Notes under the pieces: generated by a model | What the model saw: the letters and a program-made list of their open reading frames with translations, nothing else | What the model was told of the DNA's origin: nothing | The model's database searches: none | Shown here: positions 24,214-32,312 of the stretch, piece after piece | How the letters are laid out: each line of letters starts with the position of its first letter | How positions within the stretch are numbered: position 1 is the first letter of the stretch | Made by a program: the position numbers and the translations under genes | Assembly: GCA_018238625.1 (NCBI GenBank) | Contig: JABCSY010000046.1 | Location: 1-32,312, forward strand | DNA length: 32,312 nt | Origin: Promethearchaeota archaeon | GTDB taxonomy: Archaea; Asgardarchaeota; Lokiarchaeia; Sigyniarchaeales; SOKP01 | Direction: 5' to 3'

Positions 24214-24954
24214 TTACAAAATTGCAGTTTTCCGTTGAAAAAGTATAATACCGAGAATTATTCCACCAATACCCCAAAGAGTAATAAATATCAAATTTAT
24301 GCCAACCAAATCAAAAGATACGCTTCCTAAATTCATTACGCTCTGCATTGCGTTTACTGCGAGGGCAGTAGGAAGGAAATCTATTAATGGTTCTTGCACA
24401 AAGGCTCCTCCAAGGAATTGAAGGGGTAATATTATGAACCATGCTAAACCACCTGCTGAACTGCTGGTTTTTATAAAGGATGCTAAAATTAACCCAAATC
24501 CAAGAGAAGTAAATGTAATTAAGAAAGGAATAAATAAAATGAGAAAAATATTCGCATCAGGATGAAAAGTCATACCAACTAAAGTTCCAAATATAAGTAT
24601 AATAACAATTTGAATTGCTCCAATTACTAATTGAGAGAATAACCCGGATAAAAGAATTGTATGCCGAGACACGGGTGTAGTTATTAAACGTTGAATTGCC
24701 CCTAATTCTTTTTCTTCAGCAAAATGAGATGCTAATGTTGAAATTATTACTACTGGCCCAGTAATTAGAAGTCCTGCACCCATAATTTCAAAAACTTCAA
24801 TTCCATAAGCGAAACGAAATAAAACGATAAACAGAATTGGATATCCTATCAACCATACTAAATTGGCTTTATCTCTTATCATTGACTTTAAGTTTTTAAC
24901 CACTAAATGCCATAAACGATTAGGTTTTTGAGTTTTTTTCAGTTGAGAGCTCAT
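24214..24954 (-). CDS. ABC-2 type transporter permease
   Basis: A 246-residue membrane protein with about six helices and the ABC-2 exporter pattern. The N-terminal LVVKNLKSMIRDKANLVWLI is the amphipathic elbow and first helix, FAEEKELGAIQRLITTPVSR is the conserved loop after helix 2, and FLGGAFV-x-EPLIDFLPTAL lies before the last helix. Its ATG shares one base with the stop of the upstream ATPase gene (TAATG), so the two are translationally coupled and form one exporter. The substrate cannot be told; drug, lipid or polysaccharide exporters all look like this. Confidence 0.92.
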   Translation of the reverse strand: MSSQLKKTQKPNRLWHLVVKNLKSMIRDKANLVWLIGYPILFIVLFRFAYGIEVFEIMGAGLLITGPVVIISTLASHFAEEKELGAIQRLITTPVSRHTILLSGLFSQLVIGAIQIVIILIFGTLVGMTFHPDANIFLILFIPFLITFTSLGFGLILASFIKTSSSAGGLAWFIILPLQFLGGAFVQEPLIDFLPTALAVNAMQSVMNLGSVSFDLVGINLIFITLWGIGGIILGIILFQRKTAIL

Positions 24955-25892
24955 TAATCTCGTAACCTCCTTCCTGTTAAATCAATAAATACATCTTCTA
25001 AAGTGTTCTCACGAACAGATAAATCCTTCATTTCTACTTTTACAACATCCATAATATCAGAGATTCGTCTTAAACCATCAAGAGCGTTTAAAAGAATTCG
25101 CCGTTTACCCACCGATTTTCCCCAGCGTACAAAATCTAGTTTTGTAGCAAGTTCAATGACCTCATCCCTTTTTTCTGGGTTGCTAATCTTGAATTCTATT
25201 ATGTCTCCCTCCCCTAGCTTTCCTTTTAATTCGCTTGGGGTACCTTTGGCAATAATTTTTCCGTAGTCAAATATAAGCAATTCATCTGAGAGATCATCAG
25301 CTTCCTCCATGTTATGGGTTGTTAAGATTATTGTACTATCTCTTTCTTGGAACTCTTTAATGAAATCCCATACAACTCGTCTTGATTGCGGATCTAAACC
25401 AGCTGTAGGTTCGTCAAAAAAAATTAGCTCTGGTTCGTGAATTACAGCCATTAATACGTTTAATCTTCGTTTCATTCCACCCGAATAAGTCTTGGATAAA
25501 GAATCAGCTCGATCCAATAGATTCATCCTTCCAAGTAAATCATCAGTTCGTTCTTTATAATCTTTTTTAATAATACCATGCATTTGAGCAATAAGATGAA
25601 TATTTTCTCTTGCTGTTAAACGAGGATAAATTACCAGTTCTTGCGGGCATACACCAATTCTTTTTCTTATTTCACTTGCTTCTTTTCTTAGATTAAACCC
25701 TAAAACAGTAGCCTCTCCATCTGTTGGGTAAAGAATTGTAGACAACATTCGAATTGTCGTCGTCTTTCCAGCTCCATTTGGTCCAAGTACGCCATACAAG
25801 TACCCTTTGGGAATCTTTAAGTCGATTCCATCAACGGCGTGGATATCGCCAAAATATTTTTTTAAATTAAAAGTCTCAATTGCGTATTCCAT
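24954..25892 (-). CDS. ABC transporter ATP-binding protein
   Basis: A 312-residue ATPase of the DrrA/CcmA type. Walker A is GPNGAGKTT (37-45), the Q-loop is in CPQELVIYP, the signature is YSGGMKRRL, Walker B is LIFFDEPTAGLDP and the H-loop His is in LTTHNMEEADD. A C-terminal extension of about 85 residues after IIAKGTPSELK (a DUF4162-type regulatory part) ends with ENTLEDVFIDLTGR, typical for this subfamily. It powers the ABC-2 permease encoded next. The gene diverges from the LRR-TIR gene over a 242-base intergenic region. Confidence 0.94.
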   Translation of the reverse strand: MEYAIETFNLKKYFGDIHAVDGIDLKIPKGYLYGVLGPNGAGKTTTIRMLSTILYPTDGEATVLGFNLRKEASEIRKRIGVCPQELVIYPRLTARENIHLIAQMHGIIKKDYKERTDDLLGRMNLLDRADSLSKTYSGGMKRRLNVLMAVIHEPELIFFDEPTAGLDPQSRRVVWDFIKEFQERDSTIILTTHNMEEADDLSDELLIFDYGKIIAKGTPSELKGKLGEGDIIEFKISNPEKRDEVIELATKLDFVRWGKSVGKRRILLNALDGLRRISDIMDVVKVEMKDLSVRENTLEDVFIDLTGRRLRD

Positions 25893-26134
25893 AGGATTAC
25901 ACCTTATTTTAATGCGTTTAAAATTATTTTAAGTATCTATTGTTAATATTTTTAATTATTTTACATACAATTTAAAAAAAGAGTAGCCCAATTTTTAGTG
26001 GAATCTAAAAATTTCTCAATGAGTTGAAAATTTACCTAACAAATATTAAATCTCTAAAAAGAGAAATTTAAATATCATTAAAGAGAAAGTATTCTATCAA
26101 TTTTAAAAAAAAAAGAAATAGATGTGTATAAAAA
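25893..26134. promoter_or_regulatory. Divergent promoter region of the ABC exporter and the LRR-TIR gene
   Basis: A likely TATA box (AAATTTAAATA) lies at about 26064-26074, with a transcription start expected near 26095-26100, leaving a leader of about 35-40 bases before the TTG at 26135. The box is preceded by a small perfect hairpin TCTCT-AAAA-AGAGA (26051-26064) covering the BRE position, a possible operator. Nothing else is recognisable. Confidence 0.4.
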
Positions 26135-27727
26135 TTGAAAGATGATAAAAACATAATTAAAGATCTCTCAAAAGCAATTGGTAAGGATTTGAAGCAGGTG
26201 GATATCATCAATCAAGTCTCTTTTGGCTTAACTTATAAATTTACTGATGAAAATATAACTGAACTTGGTTTAGATTTATCAAAACTTAGTTTAGATGAAA
26301 ACAAGCTAACTCTCGTTGGTGAATTGGTTCAAAAACTTCAAAACCTTAAAAGTTTTTATGTAACGGTTTCTAAGAATAACGATCTTCCTAATTGGCTAAT
26401 GCAACTTACCAATTTAGAGCAATTAAGTTTGCGAAGAAACGATTTACAGAACATACCTGATGGTATAAAAAATTTTACGTCTCTTAAGTCATTAAACATG
26501 GAATATAATAATATCATTGAATTACCCGATTGGCTATTGGATTTAAGTGAATTAAATGAGTTACACCTGGATAAAAACGATTTTCTTGACTGGAACCAAA
26601 AGAATCTTAATATTTTGAGAGCCTTGCACGATAGAGGGGGGAAAATCTCAGCGTCTAGGTTATTTCGTTTTCAACTTAAGTACAATTTACCTAGCGAACA
26701 AATAGAGATAATAAGAGAGCTTGAAAAAGAAAATATTGAAAAAATGAGAAAGAAACAATATGTAAATCCAATTAACATAAAGATTGAAAATGAGAAAATA
26801 ATTAGCTGGAAAATGCATGAATATTCATTTAAAACGCTGCCAGAAAATTTTGGAGCGTTTAAAGATCTAAAATCCTTAATCATAACTAACACACCCATCG
26901 AAGTATTACCAGAGTCTTTTGGAGAATTAACAAATCTCGAATTTCTTGATTTATCAAATAATAACCTAAATCAATTGCCGGAGTCATTTGGAAATCTTGT
27001 TCTAATTTCGAAATTAAATTTAAGCAAAAACAATTTTGTCCAGATTCCCACGCAATTATGGAACTTCAATGAATTAACAGATTTGCAGCTAGGCGATAAT
27101 CCACTAAATACCGAGGAGAAAAACATCATTCAGAAGATTCCTGATATTATTAGAGATTATTTGAGAAAAAAAGCTACAATCAAGGTTTTCATATCTCATG
27201 CGGTTATTGATTTTGAAGAATACCGTATTGAACAACTCGTAGAATTTTTAAACAACCAAAAAGAGATTTCTGAAGCGTATTTTTGTGAAGCGGATCTTGC
27301 TGGAAATATCGATGAATGGATGTTGGATACAGTTCAAAAGTCTCAACTTTTATTGTTTATTGCTACGAAAAAATCTGTGTTTGATTCAGCTGATTGTCGA
27401 AATGAATTAGAACTTGCAGATAAATTCTCAATTCCGATAATTCCATTGAAAGGGGATGATGTAGATTGGGCAGATTTAGCAGAATTAAAATTATCCCGTG
27501 AATTAGGTATAGAATTTGATAAAAAGAATTTTGATGATTTCTGCACCGACCTTTACGAATATGTCCTTAATTTCAAGCAAGAAATCGATTTGATGTCGGA
27601 AAAAGGCCGAAAACAAGGGATTACTGACATCTATGAAAGATTTCGCCTTTTATTAAATGAAAATTTAGACAATTTGAAACGAAAAATCAATCAACTTGAG
27701 GAAAGGATTAAAAAATTAGAGGAATAA
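26135..27727 (+). CDS. LRR-TIR protein with C-terminal coiled coil
   Basis: A 530-residue protein starting at a TTG; no ATG exists in frame until well inside the repeats. Leucine-rich repeats occupy about 60-150 and 225-325, in the LP-x-x-(F/L)-x-x-L form, interrupted by a charged helical segment (about 165-210). A TIR domain follows (about 347-480): IKVFISHA, then SQLLLFIATKKSV, then C421-x2-E424 in DCRNELELA, the place of the catalytic Glu in NAD-cleaving TIRs, and FSIPIIPLKG. The C-terminus (about 495-530) is a coiled coil. It resembles sensor-plus-effector immune or stress proteins: LRR for recognition, TIR for signalling or NAD loss. The relative at 30329-32233 has the domains in opposite order. 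Confidence 0.85.
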   Translation: MKDDKNIIKDLSKAIGKDLKQVDIINQVSFGLTYKFTDENITELGLDLSKLSLDENKLTLVGELVQKLQNLKSFYVTVSKNNDLPNWLMQLTNLEQLSLRRNDLQNIPDGIKNFTSLKSLNMEYNNIIELPDWLLDLSELNELHLDKNDFLDWNQKNLNILRALHDRGGKISASRLFRFQLKYNLPSEQIEIIRELEKENIEKMRKKQYVNPINIKIENEKIISWKMHEYSFKTLPENFGAFKDLKSLIITNTPIEVLPESFGELTNLEFLDLSNNNLNQLPESFGNLVLISKLNLSKNNFVQIPTQLWNFNELTDLQLGDNPLNTEEKNIIQKIPDIIRDYLRKKATIKVFISHAVIDFEEYRIEQLVEFLNNQKEISEAYFCEADLAGNIDEWMLDTVQKSQLLLFIATKKSVFDSADCRNELELADKFSIPIIPLKGDDVDWADLAELKLSRELGIEFDKKNFDDFCTDLYEYVLNFKQEIDLMSEKGRKQGITDIYERFRLLLNENLDNLKRKINQLEERIKKLEE

Positions 27728-27744
27728 ATTTGAATATAAATATA

Positions 27745-27903
27745 TCATACTATTTTATATGAATCTTCATCTTTAGAGGGCTTTTTACCCTTTTGAGGAA
27801 AAATACGTCTCCGATATTTTTTTTTTTTTTTAAAAACAACTCCGTATTCTTCATTATTGCTATTTGAATCATTTGAATCTTCTTCATTAGCTTTTGGCAT
27901 CAT
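27745..27903 (-). CDS. 52-aa basic protein with a poly-Lys tract
   Basis: A short ORF starting MMPKANEEDS. It has an acidic/Asn-Ser N-terminal half, then five Lys encoded by a run of 15 A residues, then a basic stretch YRRRIFPQKGKKPSK and an end DEDSYKIV. The split acidic/basic design suggests a nucleic acid-binding or tail-like peptide. It lies in a gap of 325 bases, pointing away from the AfpA gene. A TATA-like ATATTTATATTTA on the minus strand at about 27937-27950 would fit a start about 40 bases before the ATG. Coding status is uncertain. The homopolymer makes the frame sensitive to slippage or assembly error; other run lengths mod 3 end in a different frame. Confidence 0.45.
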   Translation of the reverse strand: MMPKANEEDSNDSNSNNEEYGVVFKKKKKYRRRIFPQKGKKPSKDEDSYKIV

Positions 27904-28052
27904 ACATTCAGTTTTTTTATGTTATTTATTATCTATCTAAATATAAATATCCTAATTCGGATATTTAAATCTTCTAATAAAGAAAAACCTTAAAGTTTTT
28001 AATTTAATGATTTGAATTTATATTAAAAAATAATCATTTAAAATTTTTAGGC

Positions 28053-28613
28053 ATGACATTTAAACTGATGGTTGGTATAACGGGTACAGGTTATATACTT
28101 AAAGAGTTAATTGATTTAATGATTGATTTGCAAAATAATCATGATATTGATATTACTGTAATTCTTTCAAAGGAAGGTGCAGCGGTTGTTAAATGGTATA
28201 AGATGTGGTTAGCTCTAACTAAAGCAGTAGAAAAAGTTAAAGTAGAAAAAACCCCAAATATACCGTTTTATGCGGGACCCCTACAGCTTGGCAAATATGA
28301 TCTATTTTTAGTTGCCCCAGTTTCTGCAAATACTATCGCTAAAATTGTGTATGGTATAGCAGATACGCTAATTACTAACTGCGTGGCTCAAGCTATTAAA
28401 GGAGGTCAAACAGTATATATTTTCCCTTCAGATCAAGATACTGAGCCAATTGTTACTTCTCGACCCGATGGAACGCCATTAGTGTTAAAAATCAGAGATA
28501 TTGAACTAGAGAACATTAAAAAATTAAAGAGTATGGAAGGTATTGTAGTAATTTCTGATTTTTCTGAAATTAAAAACATTGTTATTCAAAAAGCTAAAGA
28601 AAAATCACAATAA
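28053..28613 (+). CDS. afpA: Archaeoflavoprotein AfpA-like flavin protein
   Basis: A 186-residue Rossmann-like flavoprotein. MVGITGTGYILKE is the flavin phosphate loop and APVSANTIAKIVYGIADTLITN is the hallmark segment of the AfpA/flavin prenyltransferase-like group. AfpA of Archaeoglobus takes electrons from ferredoxin; the group also includes dihydromethanopterin reductase-type proteins, so exact substrate is open. The next gene, on the opposite strand with a nine-base gap, is a polyferredoxin, which supports an electron-transfer role. Length is normal for the family (about 185-195). Confidence 0.82.
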   Translation: MTFKLMVGITGTGYILKELIDLMIDLQNNHDIDITVILSKEGAAVVKWYKMWLALTKAVEKVKVEKTPNIPFYAGPLQLGKYDLFLVAPVSANTIAKIVYGIADTLITNCVAQAIKGGQTVYIFPSDQDTEPIVTSRPDGTPLVLKIRDIELENIKKLKSMEGIVVISDFSEIKNIVIQKAKEKSQ

Positions 28614-28622
28614 GTTAGTTAT

Positions 28623-29072
28623 TCATGAAAAAGATTTCCCATCGAATACAACAGGTTTAATTGCACCTTCAGGACAAGCCAACTCACACTTCAAACAGCC
28701 TTGGCACTTATCGACTTCATTAAAATTATAGAGAATCCCATCCACTTCTTGTCCATCTTTTTTCACTTTGCCTTTATAAAACAAATTTTGAGGGCAAAAC
28801 TTACCGTTTTCCTCAAGACATTGTTCGCACATGGTACATTTAGTATGATCTATTTTTACCGTAAGAACCTGACCTGGCATTACAGAAGTTACTTGAATTG
28901 CATTTCGAGGACAAACTTGAACACACGATAAGCATCCTTTACATTTAGAATAATCCACAAGCCTAACTGAATGATCAAAGTAAATTGCGTCGCTCCTACA
29001 CGCTTTTAAACATCTCTCGCAGCGCATACAGAGCTCTTGGTTAATTTGAATTGGAATGAATTTTTCCTTAAT
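28623..29072 (-). CDS. Multi-cluster 4Fe-4S ferredoxin, probable ATT start
   Basis: A ferredoxin-like protein with several Cys clusters: C-x2-C-x2-C-x3-C at the start, then CKGCLSC-x3-CP, CTMCEQC with a later CP, and CQGCLKC-x3-CP, enough for about four Fe-S clusters. The first in-frame ATG (29025-29027) falls after the first Cys of the first cluster and would break it. Upstream the frame reads KEKFIPIQINQELC with no ATG, GTG or TTG before a stop at 29079-29081. An ATT at 29070-29072 lies eight bases after a good AGAGGT (29081-29086) and would give a sensible N-terminus, so I place the start there. Alternatives are a base error or a non-functional first cluster. It is convergent with afpA and may be its electron partner. 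Confidence 0.85.
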   Translation of the reverse strand: MKEKFIPIQINQELCMRCERCLKACRSDAIYFDHSVRLVDYSKCKGCLSCVQVCPRNAIQVTSVMPGQVLTVKIDHTKCTMCEQCLEENGKFCPQNLFYKGKVKKDGQEVDGILYNFNEVDKCQGCLKCELACPEGAIKPVVFDGKSFS

Positions 29073-29080
29073 GAGAATTT

Positions 29081-29086
29081 ACCTCT
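29081..29086 (-). promoter_or_regulatory. Ribosome binding site that decides the ferredoxin start
   Basis: AGAGGT on the minus strand ends eight bases before the ATT at 29072 and 53 bases before the first ATG. Only the ATT is at a useful distance. Confidence 0.6.
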
Positions 29087-29193
29087 TATTACTGTTGATT
29101 CACTAATAAAAATTACCCAAGAATAATAAAATTAATTTTTATAAATTATTATTTCCTAAGTTTAATTTTAAATAGAAATTAAATTAATTTGTA

Positions 29194-30204
29194 ATGATTT
29201 CAAACATAATTAATAATAAAAGAGAGAAAAGCATCGCTTATATATTATTAATATTGACAGCTGTTATTTGGGGGGGTACTTGGCCATTAGGTCGATGGTT
29301 AGTATCAGAGGAAGTCGGAGGAGTAACGATCCCCCCATTAATGATAGCAGTAGTTCGATACTTTTTGGTTGTAATCTGTTTCTTTCTTATTCTTAAGTCT
29401 CAAGAAGGAACTTTAAATTGGAAATTTGCGAAGGAAAATTGGAAAATTTTAACTCTAATGGGACTGTTATCTGTAACAATTTTTCAAGTAGGGTATCAAT
29501 TTGGAGTTGATATGACTGGTGCAAGTGATGCTAGTATCTTAGCTACTACAAATGCTATTTGGGTCGTTATTTTTTCAAGCAGATTTTTAAAGTCGGAATT
29601 CTTTACTTGGAAAAAAGGTGTAGGAACCCTCTTAGCATTTATAGCTGTTATTGTTGTGTTTGGGTTCTCTCCTAATGTAAATGTTTCAAATCGAATTCTT
29701 GGGGACATTTTAATTTTATCTGCTGCATTTGCTTATGCAATATATACAGTTCTTTCCCGTCATTTCATAAATAAAACTCGAGAAAAATCAAATTCTTATC
29801 AACCTACATCTTTATGGATAATAACTTGGGTTTCTTTTTTTGGATTTTTATTAATGACTCCTATTTCATTACTCATTAGTCCAGAATATCTTAATCCATT
29901 ACAGTATCTATATATTCCAAGCCGTGTTTGGGTTGGGATTGCATATTTAGCATTTCTTTCAACAGTAGTGGGATATACACTCTATTTAGAAGGAATTAAA
30001 CGTTTAAATGCCAGTCGAGCAGCGATATTTCATACTCTTGTGCCTTTAATTGGAGTAATTCTTTCTGTTATATTTTTACAAGAACGATTCGATGTTTTAA
30101 TTTATCCTTTTGCCTTATTACTAGTGGTGGTTGGAATAATTCTTGTAAATCTTAAATCCCCTCGAAATAAAGAAGAAAAACTTATCAAAAGGGAAAAAAA
30201 ATAA
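29194..30204 (+). CDS. EamA/DMT-family permease
   Basis: A 336-residue membrane protein with ten predicted helices in two EamA halves. The first half opens with LLILTAVIWGGTWPLGRWL and the second with LSAAFAYAIYTVLSRHFI. Near the end, LNASRAAIFHTLVPLIGVILS and FLQERF are the standard motifs of the family's second half. Such transporters carry amino acids, nucleosides or other metabolites; the substrate is not readable. The C-terminal tail is a Lys/Glu-rich cytosolic end. Its start is divergent from the ferredoxin gene over about 120 bases. Confidence 0.9.
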   Translation: MISNIINNKREKSIAYILLILTAVIWGGTWPLGRWLVSEEVGGVTIPPLMIAVVRYFLVVICFFLILKSQEGTLNWKFAKENWKILTLMGLLSVTIFQVGYQFGVDMTGASDASILATTNAIWVVIFSSRFLKSEFFTWKKGVGTLLAFIAVIVVFGFSPNVNVSNRILGDILILSAAFAYAIYTVLSRHFINKTREKSNSYQPTSLWIITWVSFFGFLLMTPISLLISPEYLNPLQYLYIPSRVWVGIAYLAFLSTVVGYTLYLEGIKRLNASRAAIFHTLVPLIGVILSVIFLQERFDVLIYPFALLLVVVGIILVNLKSPRNKEEKLIKREKK

Positions 30205-30328
30205 TATTCTAAGTAAACAATTAAAGCAAAACTTTAATACATTTGATTTTCTACTCAATTTTGAGAGTTATAAATTCAAAAAAGATTGTATTCTTTACAT
30301 CTTAAGTCGCAAAGAAAAAGGTTATCAT

Positions 30329-32233
30329 ATGGACTATACTATTTTTATAAGTTATGCAATGGCGGATAGTAAAAAATTGCAAGTAAGCAATATTGCAACT
30401 CAATTAGAAGAGAGAGATGATGTAGACATAGTACACTATTGGGAAGGGTGGCACGGGTATTTAGATGGTGATATTATAAGTTTCATGGAAGATAACATCA
30501 AAAGCTCAGATATTTTTATTGCTGTATGTACTGAAGCCTCAAATTTATCAGAAAATTGTGGAAAAGAACGAAGAATGGCCGTTTTTCAGAATAAACGGCT
30601 CGTGCCTCTCTTCGAAGATTTCAGTAATGTTCCGGAATCTTTTCAGCCTTATATTGGCATTAATTTCACAAGTAAAAATATGACTACTATAGCCAATGAG
30701 ATCTATGAATTAATTATAAAAGGAAGGGAAGAAATCATTGAAGCTCCTTCATCATTAAAAAAAGCCATATTCTTTTCAAAACAAGTTAACCTTAATGAAA
30801 TTCAAATCCTCAAGTCAATTCAAAAAGAAATAAACAATAATCTTAAAGACCGCTTCAAAATTGATAAAAATGGCTATGTAACTTCACTAGATTTTTCCTC
30901 TATGACACTGAATTCTATACCAAATTCTATATATTCTCTTAAGAATTTGATAACGGCGAATTTCTCTTTTGATTCATTCGAAACCGATGATGAAGTTAAA
31001 GAGCTCTTTTTAGATGGAAAAGAAATTTTAATTAATGGAAAAATGTATGTAGACGGACAAATCGAAGAAAGGGTTAAAATTGATTCTCAGAGAAGACAAA
31101 GGTTAAAAGAAAAATTTAGAGTAAAACCAGAACAATTTAAGGTATTAGGGGAATTACAAAAATTATTAATCAAGGAACTTCCTAAAGAAGATGAGATTGG
31201 TTGGAGCGATTATGGTGTAAAAGTTGAGAACGAAGAAGTTTTAACGCTAGGATTAGCTAATTGTGACTTAATGAGACTTCCAGACGATTTTGGAAATCTA
31301 ACTTCACTAAATGATCTTTTTGTGAAGAATAATAAATTAACAACTCTTCCTAACTCAATAGGAAATCTAAAAACACTTAGAAGAGTATCATTTAAAAACA
31401 ATCAATTGACAATTCTGCCTGATATTTTTGGCAACCTTGAATCAATTCGAGAATTAGCAATAAGTGAAAATCAACTTAAAGTACTTCCAGCTTCTATTGG
31501 CAATCTTAAATCACTTCTCTCCCTATGGTTTTATAGTAATCAATTAGAATCACTCCCAGAATCTTTTGGGCAGTTAGAATCACTTGAAAAACTGTTTATT
31601 TATGAGAATAACCTAATATCTCTCCCTAAATCCTTTGGAAATCTTAAATCTCTTCAAGAAATAGATTTACACCGGAATCAATTAACAACCATTCCAGAAT
31701 CTTTTGGTAATCTTGAGTCTCTTCTTAAACTTAATCTTTCACGAAATAAATTGGAAACTCTCTCAGAATCGTTCTGTAATCTTGAATTGTTAATGAAGTT
31801 AGATTTATCATATAATCAAATTAGTTCCTTACCAGAATCCATCGGAAACCTAGAATTACTTGTAGAATTGAATTTGAGTGAAAATTATAGTATTACTCAC
31901 TTACCAGAATCCCTTGGAAAGCTGAAATCGCTTTTGGAGTTAAATTTAGATTTTAATGGATTAATAGAACTTCCGGAATCCATAGGGAATCTTGAATCCC
32001 TTCGTATAATAAGTTTAATCGATAATAAATTAACATTCCTTCCAGCATCTTTTCAAAACCTGAAGTCACTCATAATCTTGAATTTAAAAGGCAATAGTCT
32101 TACAACCATACCAGAATTCTTACTGGAGCTCCCAAACCTGAGATTTCTAAATGTCCAAAATAATCCCTTAGATTCAAATGCTGAGAAGATTATGCAAAAG
32201 TTAAGTGTAAAAGGAATAAAAGTTAATAAGTAA
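30329..32233 (+). CDS. TIR-LRR protein (domain order reversed)
   Basis: A 634-residue protein. The N-terminal TIR-like domain (about 1-135) has TIFISYAMAD, DIFIAVCTEAS, and C77-x2-E80 in ENCGKERRMAVF, with the Glu where NAD-cleaving TIRs have it, then NKRLVPLFED. A charged helical segment follows (about 140-300). About 13 leucine-rich repeats of 23 residues, LP-x-S-(F/I)-GNL-x-SL-x-x-L-x-L-x-x-N-x-L, fill the rest. The segment before the repeats (PEQFKVLGELQK, then VENEEVLTLGLA) resembles SEQIEIIRELEK and IENEKIISWKM in the LRR-TIR protein at 26135-27727, so the two share a core and differ in where the TIR sits. It has no coiled coil at the end. GTTATCAT precedes the ATG, with no clear ribosome site. 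Confidence 0.87.
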   Translation: MDYTIFISYAMADSKKLQVSNIATQLEERDDVDIVHYWEGWHGYLDGDIISFMEDNIKSSDIFIAVCTEASNLSENCGKERRMAVFQNKRLVPLFEDFSNVPESFQPYIGINFTSKNMTTIANEIYELIIKGREEIIEAPSSLKKAIFFSKQVNLNEIQILKSIQKEINNNLKDRFKIDKNGYVTSLDFSSMTLNSIPNSIYSLKNLITANFSFDSFETDDEVKELFLDGKEILINGKMYVDGQIEERVKIDSQRRQRLKEKFRVKPEQFKVLGELQKLLIKELPKEDEIGWSDYGVKVENEEVLTLGLANCDLMRLPDDFGNLTSLNDLFVKNNKLTTLPNSIGNLKTLRRVSFKNNQLTILPDIFGNLESIRELAISENQLKVLPASIGNLKSLLSLWFYSNQLESLPESFGQLESLEKLFIYENNLISLPKSFGNLKSLQEIDLHRNQLTTIPESFGNLESLLKLNLSRNKLETLSESFCNLELLMKLDLSYNQISSLPESIGNLELLVELNLSENYSITHLPESLGKLKSLLELNLDFNGLIELPESIGNLESLRIISLIDNKLTFLPASFQNLKSLIILNLKGNSLTTIPEFLLELPNLRFLNVQNNPLDSNAEKIMQKLSVKGIKVNK

Positions 32234-32312
32234 ACTTTTTAGTATTTCACATAATTTTTTCTCTATACTTTTTCTTTATTGTTGAAAATTTTGATGTAAT
32301 CATAAACGTTAT

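Noticed and set aside
1..32312. Ribosomal RNA genes or further tRNA genes
   Set aside because: Only one cloverleaf, at 659-764, could be built by eye; no rRNA-like conserved GC-rich block was seen.

Overview
The window reads as AT-rich archaeal chromosome, most likely from an Asgard archaeon of the Lokiarchaeia type. Supporting evidence is an intron-containing tRNA-Arg with a textbook bulge-helix-bulge splice motif, an archaeal type IV pilin leader, a Ras-like small GTPase, three surface proteins sharing an IPGY-type C-terminal sorting tail, archaeoflavoprotein AfpA, TIR/LRR proteins and TATA-box promoters. The assignment is inference; no marker gene was compared to a database. The first 579 bases encode the end of a GWxTD-domain protein, a family I know from Bacteroidota and related bacteria. 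It ends 79 bases from the 3' end of the archaeal tRNA, so that edge is either acquired DNA or a contig chimera.

Layout. 1-1.2 kb: GWxTD gene end, tRNA-Arg(UCU), truncated pilin. 1.2-2.7 kb (all minus strand): a small GTPase with degenerate G motifs, a 56-aa protein with a CxxC-x23-HxxH zinc-type motif, a coiled-coil protein, and a second CxxC-x23-HxxH protein. 3.1-4.6 kb: an IS4-like DDE transposase. 4.8-15.8 kb: an accessory surface region with three paralogous secreted proteins (seven-bladed propeller plus Ig-like stalk; two LamG-like domains plus Ig-like stalk; one LamG-like domain), interleaved with a small membrane protein, an AbrB/PIN toxin-antitoxin pair, a PD-(D/E)XK nuclease-like protein, a hypothetical protein and the decayed tail of a fourth surface gene. 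16-24 kb (minus strand): a CopA-type copper ATPase with an unusual metal-binding tail, then the row iscS-mobA-MBL/beta-CASP-iscU. 24.2-25.9 kb: a two-gene ABC-2 exporter. 26.1-32.2 kb: an LRR-TIR protein, a tiny basic protein, AfpA with a convergent polyferredoxin, an EamA permease, and a second protein with the domains in reverse order (TIR-LRR).

How the genes fit together. IscS and IscU supply sulfur and the scaffold for Fe-S clusters; the ferredoxin downstream needs such clusters and is a plausible electron donor for AfpA. MobA serves molybdenum cofactor maturation. The three surface proteins look like members of one modular family that share stalk repeats, a sorting tail and, for the two long ones, an upstream DNA block. 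The most novel-looking units are the pseudo-GTPase/zinc-protein/coiled-coil operon and the pair of TIR/LRR proteins with swapped domain order.
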